From: Niebla homalea
Taxonomy: Eukaryota > Ascomycota > Lecanoromycetes > Lecanorales > Ramalinaceae
Direction of reading: 5' to 3'
NCBI GenBank assembly: GCA_019925105.1
Contig: JAHGAU010000005.1
Location: forward strand, 1,488,001 to 1,552,000
DNA length: 64,000 nucleotides
The notes beneath the pieces were generated by a model that ran no database searches, had not been told where the DNA came from, and was given only the letters and a program-made list of their open reading frames with translations. Positions 9,952 through 21,841 of the stretch are shown piece by piece. Position 1 is the first letter of the stretch. Every line of letters starts with the position of its first letter. The position numbers were made by a program, and so were the translations under genes.

Positions 9952-12524
9952 AAAGCGTGGATCATGGGAAGCCAAAGTAAGGATACTTTCTCCCGCTCCT
10001 CACTTCTCATCACATCAGCTGTCTATATCCATCAATGGAAAATTATAGACACCGTCGGCCTGTAATGCCCTTCTGCTGTTTCGAACCCTTTACCTGTTGA
10101 AGACGATGCACCACTTCCACAAAAGGGGTCCATTACTAAGCAGAGACGCTAGCCACTGCGCTCTCATGCCTGCGCCCTTCCAAGCCTTCTTTCTGCTCCG
10201 TCAAATCTTTGATCACTCACGACCAAACCTTCCACGACTATGGTCCATTTCAAACGCTAAAGACCCTTGTCTCCCCATAAGGATGGAGTGGCAAGCTTGG
10301 CATCGATTTAATAAACACGTCCTCGAGCAGTACAAATCATGATTCCTGGATCTGAGCATGCTTATGGAGAAGCGGTCTGCACCATCTCCACTTACGATTT
10401 AGACGAGAGCGTTAAAATTGCTTTGGAGCAGCCTTCCACGACTTCCCCTTACAGATGGGTCTTACCCCAGAGGGAAGAGTATCAGAAGTTCGTTTGAACC
10501 CTGATAGTAAGGTGATGATTCCTATTCTCCCTGCAAGACAATTGGGATCCGCTCGAACGAAAGCTTCCCATTCCCATAGCTTCGACATTGCCTGTTCGAA
10601 AGCCGTTCATCTAAATATGACGGGACAGTCTTCGTCCTTTTGTCCCTTTCATCTGTCCTAGGGAGCGCTTCCAGAAACCCCAATCCAGTATTTGCTCCTT
10701 CTCTTCTTTCAAAAATTTTGTTGTAGCATCCACTGGGACATACAATCATACTGGGCAAGCCAATTGAGATGCTGAGCTCATGGCTTGTCTCATGATGCTC
10801 TCAAGCTTGCATGAGCAATCTTTAGAGCATAATGTCTAAAATATCAAGTGGGAGCCCTCTACAGCTTTGAGGGTCGAAAGGTCTTTCACAATACCAGGGT
10901 AGCTGAATGCTGGTCACAATGATCTTGAGTATAGGCAGACCATGGATCCCAAAGGTTGAATGCTGATCTTTCAGGCGCGAAGCCGATCAGACGTTGGCTC
11001 CGCCATGATAGCACACACACACACACCATTCATACATACACACAATGTATTCATACACGTCATTCTGGGAAGACCAAAAACATTGGCAAGCAAGAATGCG
11101 TGGCAAGAATACAAAGCGCACAACATGATGCACAGCAAAGGCCAAATGAAGCGCATAATTCACTGTGCCAACATCCACGGCAATGCCCACGTGTTCTTTG
11201 CAGTTATTGGGACGTAGAACGATATTCGTAGCTTCCTATGCAGGGTTTGCCAGTGGGCTCCTGATTTGATTTGAATTGGCGGAATAACTGTATGAAAGGA
11301 CTCGGACTGGGTCTGATCAGGTCGGCATGGAACTGCGACATTACTGGGGACACCACTGTCGGCACTCATTAGCCACAGACAGTACAGCGTTCCAGAGTCT
11401 TTGAGAATGGATCGGGCTTTCTCAATGCTACATCCGGGCTTTGTCAGTCCCACAACCCTTGTCAAGCAGGAACAGCAACAATGCACAATGCGACGCAACC
11501 TCGGTACTCGTTGAGTGGTGAAATTTGAGGACAGAAGGACAGCTCCATACGAAGACCTAAAAAGATTCGGCCTCACCACTGTCGCAAGTGCTGTTGCCAA
11601 AACATTCTAAGTGGCGGACACCTGTTGATGTCTGCTAAAATTCTTGGTGTTCAATTGAGACTCTGCTTACAATAGGCCCCCAGCTCTTGCGTCTAGCGGT
11701 ATGAGGATCCGTCATACCTGAGGACTTTGCTTCAGACAGATGGAGGCGAAAGATTCTACACGGCAAGCGAGCGGCGATTCAAGACCAGTTCTCTGGAACA
11801 GACTAATTATTCCCTTGAGAGGGCACTGATGGGAACTTGTGTGAGGTTATGCGTTTCCAAAAATACAGATCCCCCCAGTACAAATTTGGACCCCTAATTC
11901 CCTTTGCCTCTACATTCCAAGCCATACAATTATCTCTATTGTCCCAATGGTATCATGTAAAAAGGCCATCAGCTCACTCAAGTACTACACGTATATTGCT
12001 TTGTGATTCGCCATGATCTCAGAAAGCAGCGGCTGATGTAGCTGATCTGAAGTACAGGCAATCCAGAGATAGGACCAGAACTGAAGCTCCTATGATGAGA
12101 CGTTCAGTCCATGTCGATGGCATCAAAACTCTTCTATACGATTTCAACCCCATGCTAACGCCATCGCTGTATCATTTTCTTTCATATGGATAGAATAGAA
12201 GTGTTGGTTTTCTGCTCAGGTGGTAGGGCTTCACCAAGTTTCGCCATCGAGTGATGATGATGAGTTTGGTTACCGTTTGGAAGTGTCAACATGGGCTGAC
12301 GAAACGGAGTTTCTCCATTACTCCAAATTCCCGTGAATAACAGTATGACACTCTGGAAAGCTCTCGACACCTATTCTACCCTCTCAAATCTCCCCATTCC
12401 TTTCAACATTATACGAAGTCCGCCAGAAGATCCCTTTGATAGTGATACATCGTCTTCAATCCTCTCGAGTCCTTAGACAATTTCGCCATCCACTCTTCCT
12501 CGAACTCGGCAAACTTATATCTAT
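9952..12524. other. Gene-poor 2.5 kb region
   Basis: No gene is recognised on either strand. It contains a CA-rich tract (about 11012-11045) and a tRNA-like fragment (annotated separately). The longest open frame (minus, 11160-11600) lacks motifs and is probably chance. An unannotated noncoding RNA or an orphan gene cannot be excluded. Confidence 0.45.
10064..10170 (-). other. Degenerate tRNA-like sequence (Thr-like)
   Basis: Read on the minus strand it has an A-box-like GAGCGCAGTGGCTAGCG, an anticodon-loop-like TTAGTAA (which would be AGT, Thr) and a B-box-like GGGTTCGAAAC in the right order. The T-stem does not pair and there is a long insert, so it is not called as a functional tRNA. It may be a fossil of the same kind of tRNA-derived element as those at 2-3.5 kb. 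Confidence 0.3.
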
Positions 12525-14339
12525 ATGGCTCCACGCACCTTCTCGAATCCTTCAGACTTATCCACGAGACCACTTGCAACGCTGTCCCCAGGGAATGAAG
12601 CATCTCCAGGCACAGGTAGGCGGTCTCGGAGGGACACAAAGCTTCCAAACCGATACAGACCAGATGATCCTTCACACTCAAGCTCAGCTCATACACCTCC
12701 CAAAAGCAGTCCAGCACCTCCCCACAAAAGCCTCGTCGTGGCCGAAGGTCCTCGCTGGTATACTGTTCTTGAGCCTCTCCAACCAGGTGAGAAGCCTGAG
12801 ACACTACGCCAGGCCCGAATCCGCCAGGGATTGCCCATGGATAGTAATGAACCGCCTGTCATTCAGCGAGGTCCCGGATGGGAAGTACACCTGGTGCCAG
12901 CCTTGGACGAAGACTTACCGGAGCAACAGAGGAAACCTGTGACGCCTTCTCGCCAGCAAATCCGTAAGAATATGGTCGACAAGCGACCACGCCAGCAGAT
13001 TCCTCAGGAATCTGCTAAGACATACCAAGGCACTGATCCTGGTGATGCCATGGAAGTTGAGACGGAGCAACATGACGTCGTCGACAGCTTGGAGTTAGAG
13101 ACGGGGCAACATGACAGTGCCAGCGTTTTGGAGGTAGAAACAGGGCAACATGACGGTGCCGACGGCTTCGAGGTAGAAACGGGGCAACATGACAGTGCCA
13201 ACGTTTTGGAGGTAGAAACGGGGCATCATGACGGTGCCGACGGCTTCGAGGTAGAAACGGGGCATCATGACGGTGCCGACGGCTTCGAGGTAGAAACGGG
13301 GCAACTTGATATTGCCGACCCCATGGAGTTGGAGATTACCAAGGGAGACGGCGTTTTTGATACGCCGCCAAGCTCACCCCTCTCAGACCCAATGTCAGAG
13401 GACGAACTGGAGGATCTATTGAGGACACCAGCAGAGGAAAGCGAGACATCGGAAGAAGAGATCCCGCCTCATCCGGCATTCGCAGGGCAGGGTTTCACTC
13501 TAGAAGGATTCAAGTATCTCGAGAAACACTTGCGGGACAACAATGCATTGGATGTGTTGAAGGAGGTCGAACCAGACTTTACACGACACCAACCACGTCC
13601 GAACCTCGCAGCCACTCCACCTCCAGCTACTTCACCTTCGCCTGCTGCCCCCTCGATCGCTGCATCATCACTCGCCGATTCCCCACCAACGGCCTCCCGA
13701 TCAGCCTGCTTGAGACCAGCCTCTTTGCAACCAGTGTCTTCGTCTCCAGAGGAGTCACCAGTAGACTCACCGCAGGCTGCCTCCCCTGCTGGAGTCACTC
13801 CACCAATAGCTTCTCCCCACGCTGCCACCTCCCCATCAGCCATTCCGCAGCCAGCCTCCCTACCACCATCAGCATCCCCACCAGGATCCCCTCCGGTAGA
13901 CCCCAGCCCTCCAACAGCCTCACCATTATCCCCTCCTCCACTCGACTCCCCCCAGCCGCCACCGCCACCGCCAATGACATCACCATCAGACCTTCCCCCA
14001 CCCCCCACCGCCGCCTCCTCCCCATCCCCACCCTCTTCACCACCACCCTCCCACTTCACCCTCCAAAAACAACAACAACATGCACACCGGGCAGCGCCCC
14101 CCTTCTGGGGCGACTGGCAGCGCCTCTGGGTCGGCACGGCCTACGTCCCCGACGACGCGCGCGACGCCCTCGAAGCCATGGTCCCCGAGGATGGCCCTTG
14201 CTTCGATGTCCCCGCCGGGCAGATCCAGACCGTGAATGCGGTGTGCACGGATCTGGGGGATCCTGAGGGGGCCAAGGCGGCGAATACGGTGGTGCCGTGG
14301 GTGGAGGGGGCGTATATGAGGATTCGGTCGAGGAGGTAG
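12525..14339 (+). CDS. Hypothetical repeat- and proline-rich protein
   Basis: This is a single open frame of 604 codons starting MAPRTFSNPS. Residues 1-170 are polar and basic, with two similar short motifs (PRWYTVLEPLQPGEK and GPGWEVHLVPALDED). Residues about 176-279 are eight tandem 13-residue units of the type EVETGQHDGADGF. Next comes an acidic Ser/Glu segment (SEDELEDLL..SETSEEE), then about 160 residues of Pro/Ser/Ala low complexity. The C-terminus is a globular-looking block of about 80 residues (FWGDWQRLWVGTAYVP.. to the stop) rich in aromatic and acidic residues. No known domain is recognised. The intact frame through both low-complexity regions supports a real gene. It could be nuclear or disordered scaffold-like, but no function is claimed. 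Confidence 0.65.
   Translation: MAPRTFSNPSDLSTRPLATLSPGNEASPGTGRRSRRDTKLPNRYRPDDPSHSSSAHTPPKSSPAPPHKSLVVAEGPRWYTVLEPLQPGEKPETLRQARIRQGLPMDSNEPPVIQRGPGWEVHLVPALDEDLPEQQRKPVTPSRQQIRKNMVDKRPRQQIPQESAKTYQGTDPGDAMEVETEQHDVVDSLELETGQHDSASVLEVETGQHDGADGFEVETGQHDSANVLEVETGHHDGADGFEVETGHHDGADGFEVETGQLDIADPMELEITKGDGVFDTPPSSPLSDPMSEDELEDLLRTPAEESETSEEEIPPHPAFAGQGFTLEGFKYLEKHLRDNNALDVLKEVEPDFTRHQPRPNLAATPPPATSPSPAAPSIAASSLADSPPTASRSACLRPASLQPVSSSPEESPVDSPQAASPAGVTPPIASPHAATSPSAIPQPASLPPSASPPGSPPVDPSPPTASPLSPPPLDSPQPPPPPPMTSPSDLPPPPTAASSPSPPSSPPPSHFTLQKQQQHAHRAAPPFWGDWQRLWVGTAYVPDDARDALEAMVPEDGPCFDVPAGQIQTVNAVCTDLGDPEGAKAANTVVPWVEGAYMRIRSRR
13050..13361 (+). repeat. Eight tandem 39-bp units in coding frame
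   Basis: The unit is 39 bp, encoding 13 residues with core E-V-E-T-G-Q/H-H-D-x-A-[DN]. Internal units alternate ADGF and ANVL endings, suggesting duplication of a two-unit block. The first and last units are the most diverged. Confidence 0.88.
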
Positions 14340-14579
14340 GAGGGGTTGGGGGGGGGTGTGAGGGGTTTTGGCTCGAGGTCTAGGGAGGAGCGGATAGGGG
14401 CGTGTCAAGGGTTTGTGGAAATTTTTTCTTTTTTTTCTTTTTTGATATGGATATGGGATGACGGTTGAATAGACGAGTTTGGAGGAGCCCTAGTCTAGTC
14501 TACAGCCCATGTTGCATGCACGCTCATGCATGCTCAGAGTGGATTCAATAATGTACGCGAGATGATTTCCGGTATTCTA

Positions 14580-17500
14580 CTACCCTACAGCGGCCATCTT
14601 CTCCTCCTTCTCCTCCACCACCACCCCACCATTTTCTACCCTTGTCTCATTACTTCCCACATCCCCTTTCTCACCAAGCTCCGTACTCGAACTCTTTGCC
14701 CCGGAAATTACCGCCTTCTTCTGCTTCTCAGCCTTGGCCTGCTGCTTCTTCGCATCCTTCTTCTGCTGCTTCTCGCTAGCACTCCTGTTAGGCGCCTCCT
14801 CTCCCTTTTCCTTGTCCTCCACGACACGCGCAGCAGAGTCGTTGCTCTCGCCTTTCTCTTCACTTTCGGGTTTCCGATCTTTGTACAGCTCGCGCAGGGC
14901 GGGTGTGAATTTCTCCAGCAGTTCGATGTCCTTGACTTTGACGCACATGTAATCGAATGCCACACCGACCTTCACGTCTTTAGCGTCTCCGAGGGCGGCG
15001 GCAAGCTCGATTGGATTGGATCGTGACGGCTTTTCAGGGCTGGTTGGAGTTTCTGCAGAAGTTTCCATTGGGTCGCTGAGGGGAGCCTCCGGGGTTGTCG
15101 GCAGATCGTCGTGCGAATTGTGGATGGTGGATGAGGCTAAGAGGAGTTCATCAGGTAACACTGGAAGGGCAATACTGGGAGTTTCGTCCGTGCCTTCTAG
15201 CTTCTCTGCGCTCGAGGATTTTTCGGGACCGAAGAAACTAATCGTCTTGTCCAGATCGTCCACTTTAGGAAGCTTGGTATACCGTTGGCTGAAATGTGTC
15301 AGCAGTATTCGTTTCGCACGCATGCCGACGCCAACGGCGATGGCCTCGCTGATGGTGCTGTGCTTTTTGGCAACGGCCTCCCCCTGTAGCTCGTCATCGA
15401 AGGTCGCTTCATGTATGAGCACCGTCGAGTCTCTGCCGACCACCGCGAAATGGGCCGAAGGCCGACAATCGCCGCTGTAAGAGAATTTGAACCCTGAGAG
15501 ACATGTCATGGAGACCGCGTAGGCGTAAGTGCAATGCTCGACTAGGCAGAAGCTGAGGTTGCGGAGTCCAGTTGCGGCACTGAAGGCCTGGAACCTGATA
15601 GCAGACGTGAGCCATACCGTTGAGACGAGTCTTAGTAATGGACAACTTACAGGTCACGATTGTCGCAGGTTGGGCCAACATTGATATCGTTCCAATCCAG
15701 TCGAAAGGATCTACCCTTTTTCGTGGGACCCCAGCCTGGTGAGATAGGTACAAGCCAGTCATAGCCGTAATCCTCGACGGTTGAGTACTCTTTCAGCCAT
15801 CGTAACATGTGTCGATTCGAGATGATGAACAATTTGCCATCCCCTGCCAGCGCCTTCACCGGATCCTGGAGCTCCTCGTCTGGAGCATGACTTTCCTCAG
15901 GAGGTTTCGCGCCGTGCACCGCCTCATACCATGCTCTGATCATAGAGGTCAAGCCAAGGTGATGATCAGCGTGGTTATGACTGATCCAGATGACCTTGAT
16001 GTCACGCAGTATCTCGAGCACCTTTTGCGGAGAGTACATTCGCCGTAACTGACCAAGAGTATTCTCACCACAGTCCAGTAGATAAGAGCCGCAGCCGGGA
16101 ACCCTGACTATTGTCCCTGACACGTTGCGATATTGTGAAGGAAGAGCAGACCCTGTACCGAGAGTGATGATCTCTGACTCTGGGCTTTTCAGTTCTTGCC
16201 GTGGCCTTGCCGGATCATGAGTTTCGGATACAATATCATCACGAGCCCGCTGAGCTAGTTTTATGACCTCCTCTGGTATTTGTTCCTGGATTTTGGCTTC
16301 GTCTAACGCTTCTGGAATACCAGATACATCAACGTGCACGGAGGGCTGAAGTTGAAGCTTCAGCCCTTGCCTCGCCACTACAAAAGGAGGAGCAGGCTCG
16401 GTGACCTTAGTCGCTGCTGACAGATCAGAAGGCATTATCTCCTGTTGTAGTGGCGGAAATTGATCCAGGTATACCTGTCTATGTCGCAAAGATTCTGCGG
16501 CAGCCCCTGTCATGACAAGCCCATTGGTGCATGTATCTGGAGAAGAAACAAAGTGCTTGATGTCTTTGAAGTCTTTCATGAACGACTGAAGCAGTTCATT
16601 CTGCGCAACATTAGGTCCTAGAAGCCAAATGAAAGCACCCAGACCTCTTGTCACGTTCTCTTTTAACCATTCTGGTCTGTTGAACAGGCTAGGTATATAG
16701 TGAACAGAAGGGACATCTAGGATTGCGACACCGGTTCCTTCTCTCGATGGCTCAAGCACCATGTCTGGCGTAACTATTTTCCCATTCTCCAGCTCAACAT
16801 CAAAACCTTGGCTCAGCCTCGAGAACAACGGTCCGGAGGGAACTCCGAGCTTCTTAGCTTCCTGGGGCCTGAACTTGCCTCTTTGCGGATGGGTCTTGAC
16901 CATGTACGACATTGATATAGGGCTTGGCTTGGTTGGAGGTAAGTCCTTCGTCATAGCGCCAGGCCACGGCTTTCGAACAAGGACAAGCTTGTTGGGATCA
17001 TAATTCGTTTGACCGGGCATTGGTCCGTCGTATCTACTCAGGCCTTGCGTGTCAGGGTCGCGTAGGAAGATTGTTGCGGGCAGCTGCACATCTTCAAACT
17101 TCGTTTCCACCACCGCGTCTCTACGCCAAGCTGAATCGAACATTTCAGACACAACGGCATGGCGGACTTTCTGATCTTCTGCATACTTTGTATCTCTATA
17201 CTCATGCCAACCGTCCGACTGCTTTTGAATATTCTCTTGCGCCGAGCGTTGTCCCATCATGTATTCAGCTAGACTGCGTTTGCGAGGTGACGTGGGACGC
17301 GGAGTTGCGCCTTCGTTCACGGATGGCGAAGGAAAAGCTGGCAAGGCCCATAGCTGGATTCTGCTGTCCTGAAAATCTGGGTCTACGTCCTTGCTCTCTC
17401 TCGATGCCCCCTCCTTTGAGCTGAATTCCCTAACGTCAAGCGGCATCCCTTTCCTGAAGATATAGGATCTTGAGGTGGCGAGTGTGTGTAGAAGATTGGG

Positions 17501-18376
17501 ACCTCCGTGTATTGTCAGCCGTGGATCCTCAAACTCTTGAAAGCTCTTAGAATCAATATCCTTGGAGATAGGAGCAGGCCCTTGGGAGTTGGAGGTTCCA
17601 GGCCTTGAGCCCTTTTGGCCTCGGGAACCCTTTGACTCAAGCCGCCGGGCTTCTTCCTCTTCCCTCTCCCTTGCGCGCGCCCACCGCAGCCTGTTCGTAT
17701 CCATCCTGGATGTCTTGGCGGCTTGGTGTCCATCGGCAAGGGTCAAGACCATGCCAAGTAGTCCACCAGTATTTTTCCATTCCGTTTTACCGGTGACGAA
17801 GAAATCGTTGGTTTTTAGAAAACGGGTACCCTGTTGTAAGCCTGCTCGTTGGAGACCTTCATGAGCTTGCCCAATCACATATCGCTTGTCGTCAAAGTGA
17901 AGCAATAGGCTGGTTCCTGGGGTGTCTGCAGTAGGTGTTGTGATGAATTGAATATGAGACTTCATTTTGGAAAGGGCGCGTCTTTGCTCGAGCGGTATCT
18001 GGCGTATGAAATTCAGAGGTAAGTCCTTGCCACTGGCTGGACTCTCCTCACGTCTTGCCGGCTGTGCAAAGCTCTTCTGGTTCTGCTGTTTGCCCGCTGA
18101 AGAGTTCGACCCCTTATCTTTCCTTGTCACACGGCAGGGTTCTTGGGAAAGCTTGCTCCAATGTTGGAAACCTCGCTCTTGCAAAAGGGCACCTCTTTTT
18201 ACGCTTGGATTATGCTCATCCCTGCAGAGGATCACAGGATATACGTGCCAGGGACTTGACTTCGAGCGGAACAAGCACGATATATTTGCTTTGGACGTGA
18301 GAGGAGAAGAACATCTTGCTACAGGCAAAACTCCTAGGCTTGCGAGACCGTAATTCAGTGGTGAGGCATGACTCAT
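14580..18376 (-). CDS. TRZ1: tRNase Z, long form (3' tRNA processing endonuclease)
   Basis: The product cuts the 3' trailer from pre-tRNAs in nucleus and mitochondria. Two exons are inferred, 18376-15651 and 15594-14580, with a 56 bp intron (GTAAGT..TCAG), giving 1246 residues, at the long end for the family. The inactive N-terminal beta-lactamase half starts at MKSHIQFITTPTADTPGTSL (residue 138), the usual family start. The active C-terminal half carries ITLGTGSALPSQYRN and the Zn-binding SHNHADHHLG (about residue 800). Exon 2 has SYSGDCRPS, a conserved VLIHEATF and ILLTHFSQRY. The tail is Lys/Glu-rich. The 137 residues before MKSH are basic and Ser-rich, fitting a mitochondrial presequence, so two starts may give two locations. 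The first ATG is only about 140 bp from a transposon end. Confidence 0.93.
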
Positions 18377-18517
18377 CTAGAGCCTTTCTGATCGTATAAA
18401 CTGTTAGTAACACCCGAGAGACACGGTACCACCAGGGTGTAGGTGATGGGTGTTCTTGACAACTTCTCAAGACGAGAACTGGCAAAAATATCAAATTCCT
18501 ACCAAGAGATGGTAGTA

Positions 18518-18615
18518 CCCCTTCATGCTTTTTTCTTGTCGGGTCCGGAATTTTTGCGCCCGCTTTTAGATCCATCACCCAAATTTGTATTATAGACACA
18601 TTATCACCTGCCTAC
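18518..18615 (+). repeat. Left terminal inverted repeat of the DNA transposon
   Basis: The outer 69 bp (71 with the TA) are identical to the inverted right end. The inner 29 bp differ from it only by transitions of the RIP type (G/A, C/T). Confidence 0.9.
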
Positions 18616-18889
18616 ACTTTACTTACGCGCATATTACTTATTAAAGGGGTGATTTTTATAACTTATATGTACGTTTATTTTTTGCCCCCTTAATAGAGTT
18701 ATTCCCCGTCGCTATTATAATATTAATATTATTTAAAATACTTAAATGGCGTATTGCCGTTTATTTAAATAACGGCATTAAGCATAAGATTATTATTAAG
18801 GTTAAAAATATTAATATTAAATAAATTAAGTATATTAACCGGAATTTAAAGGCTTTTAATAATATTAATCCTTTAATTAATAGCTATAT

Positions 18890-19720
18890 AAAATGCGGGA
18901 AAACGCTTATAATATACCCTTTTATAAAAGAAAATTTTTAAGAATTCTTTAAGGATAAGCCGTAAATATACCAGGAAGAAATAATAAATTATCTCTTTAA
19001 TAAATTTACTTTATTGGTATTTTAATATATTATTTTAAGGATACTTTAATAAATAAAGATTATATAAAAAAGCCTTTATAAGATTATGGACGTTAAAGAT
19101 TTAAATTTTTATAATATATACTTTTATAATATATTTATTTATTATTATAATTAGCTTATTTATTTTAATAAAATAATAATTAATTAACGTATTATTTACC
19201 GGAAACAAAATTAAAATACGTTAAAGGTTATTCCTTAAGTTAAACTTCCCTTTAAACGTAAAAAAAGATAAAGTATATTATCCGGGTATTATAATAATAA
19301 TATTCTTAATTATTATATTTATTATAAGGGTTATAATATTGGTTTTTTTGAGATTTTCTTAAAATTTAAAATCCTCCTTAAATATAATTTATACCCGGGG
19401 CTTAAATCCGTCCTTATTATAAATAATATGTCGATCTATAGGTTACCGCGGATTACGTAATTCTGCCGGGATTATAAGGTTATTATTTAATATTTACCGT
19501 TATATTTATTTAATTTTAATTTTATTAAATCGTATTTCTTAAAGTTAAAAGCGTAAATAAAAAAGAATTAAAAGTTAATAATAAATATAAAAAGGTAAGC
19601 GTTTCTGGACTTTTTATACCTCGTAATATACTATAATAAGGGTAATAACTTAACCTTTAATTATTTTAAATATTTATATATTAATATCCTTAAATATTAT
19701 AATTATAAAGGATAAAAATA
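18890..19720 (+). pseudogene. RIP-destroyed IS630/Tc1-type transposase
   Basis: Reading through stops created by mutation, the plus strand shows in order: a helix-turn-helix-like IYQEEIINYLFNKFTLLV (about 18968-19020), a first catalytic block with remnants around about 19130-19200, then KSVLIINNMSIYRLPRIT (about 19404-19460), where the second catalytic Asp position reads Asn as RIP would give, and YLPLYLFNFNFIKSYF (about 19485-19535), the block of the third acidic residue in this family, and finally AFLDFLYL. The order and spacing match fungal IS630-type DDE transposases. Many in-frame TAA/TAG codons make it non-functional. Confidence 0.75.
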
Positions 19721-21516
19721 ATAATTTATAAATAGTAATTAAAAGGTTTTAAATATTAAATAATTACTAAGAGTTTATATCGGGAGTAATTATAATTACT
19801 TTATACTTTAAGGTTTTTATTATTATTTAACGCTATATATTTAATATTAATACGTATATATTTAATAAAAGCCCGTTTAATTATTTTTAATTCGGGCTAT
19901 TTAAAAAGTATTTTATTGTTAAAAATAAATGGTTATAACGTAATATATTTGGGTTAAAAAAATTAATAAAAATAAAAATATGAATAATTAAGGCTTTAAT
20001 AATGGGTAATTACGGGTATTCCGGGGGCTGCCCGTTATTATTTTATCTTCTGGACTTTAAGAATATTTATTAATACCATATATATTCTATTTAATTAATT
20101 AAGCTTAATAAATATATATTTAAAAGTTTTAAATTTAAGCTATTTAACGGTATTAAAATTATATAAAATAAATAACTTAAAATAAAGATATAATAAATTA
20201 AAATCTAGATAAATAAATAAAAACGTAAAATAAAATAAACGTTAAAAGTAGCTTATTATTACGGCTTAAATATTTACTTAAAAAGCAATATTATTATTTA
20301 AATACCTTTTTTATTATATTTTACTTTATTGAAATTAAAGCTTAAATAAACGGCTAATTAAAAGCTATATTTACGGTATTAATAAGGGCGTTTAAGGCGC
20401 TGTTATTACTTAAATTTATCCTTATAATACGTATAATACCCCCGGTCTAACGTTTTTCCTTAATTTAAGTCCTTAACTCCTACTTTTTTATAACGTCTTA
20501 AAAATAGCTTTTAAGGCTACCTTAAAGCCTCTTATTAATATTAAATAGGATATTAAAAGCCCTTTAATTAGTTATTTATTTAACCTTTAAAATAATATTT
20601 AAATCTATTATTTATTTTATTATCCGAAGGAGAACAACGTTAAAGTATATAATTACGGCAGGATCCTATTCCTTATATTAAATAAAATAAGCGTATAGCT
20701 TATTCTTTTAAGTATTATTAATATATATTAAGCTGTTTACCCTTTTATATAATATAAAATAAACGTAATTAATACCGTATATACTTTAAGGATACGTTCA
20801 TAAAATAGGCTCCAATTTAATAAGCTTTATAATTTTAATAATAAAGCTTAAAGCCGGTATTAACGTCATAAAAGGGCTTTTATTAATTAAAGCCGGTAAT
20901 AATACCGGTATTATAAAAAAAATGGCTTACTTATCCTTCTTTAAGTATCCGGCCGCGTTTTTAATAATTTTACGCTTTAAAAGCGTATCCTTTAAATTTA
21001 TAAATAAATTATTTAATTTAACTTAACGGAAAATAACGCTTTTAAGCTATCTTTTAATATCCATATTATTTAAGATATAGTAATAGTTTTTATAGCCGTT
21101 AAATTATTAATAATAAAAGTTATTATTTTAATACTTAAAACGTTTATATTTATTTACTTTAATAATATTATCGGATTTAATAACGGCCTGAACTTAATTA
21201 GCCTTATAATTAACTTCTACGGCTTTTATTTTTAAATTTATTATCTTATGGGATTTCTTTTTTAAGTCCTTTTTAAACTTTATTTTTTTTATATTATTAT
21301 TTTTATTATTACCGTCTAAAACTTAATTAAGACCTTTAAAATAAGCCCGTTTCTTAAAGCCTTTAATAATAAAATTTATAAAGAGGATATAATAATAAAT
21401 AATATTAATAATAATGGTTTTTTTCTTTTCTTTTATTTAATTATAAGTTATATAGAATAAGTTATTAAAGTTTTTTTAATTAATAAGATCTTATTTAAAC
21501 TTATTTATTGTTAGAC
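19721..21516. other. RIP-degraded sequence of unknown origin inside the DNA transposon
   Basis: AT-rich sequence between the transposase relic and the nested LTR element. No recognisable protein remains on either strand. It could be further transposon cargo or another nested insertion too decayed to name. Confidence 0.5.
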
Positions 21517-21841
21517 TGACCCCGCTGGCGGCACGCCGGCGGGACTAGTAAAGGTAGGTGTAGAAGACGTGACGTTACGGTCTGGATACTTAGGTACTAC
21601 TTTAATAAGTAGATTAATAATAAGATTAATTCTTAAAGAACTTAAAAAGAACTAGGGTATAGCCTTTACTTAAGGTAAAGGTAATAACTACCCCGCTTTA
21701 CGCCTATTAAGCTACGGCTCATAAATAACGTATATTAAAGCCGTTATTAAGGCCCTTTATTAAGGCTTAATAACCTACCTTAACGTAGCAGTATAACGTA
21801 TTATTATAACGCCGGCGTAAAGGTAACGTTAACTATTAATA
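21517..21841 (-). repeat. 3' LTR of the gypsy element
   Basis: It is the same length as the other LTR. One end begins TGACCCCGCTGGCGG and forms, with CGCCGGCGGG a few bases on, a near-perfect GC-rich inverted repeat. Its other half is more RIP-altered than the 5' LTR. Confidence 0.9.

Noticed and set aside
13469..14137. Gly/Glu-rich minus-strand frame opposite the repeat protein
   Set aside because: It is the antisense of a Pro/Ser/Ala low-complexity tract.
18216..18599. Frame with MDLKAGAKIPDP.. at both transposon ends as a gene
   Set aside because: The shared peptide is encoded by the terminal inverted repeat reading outward and continues into unrelated flanks, so it is a by-product of the repeat.
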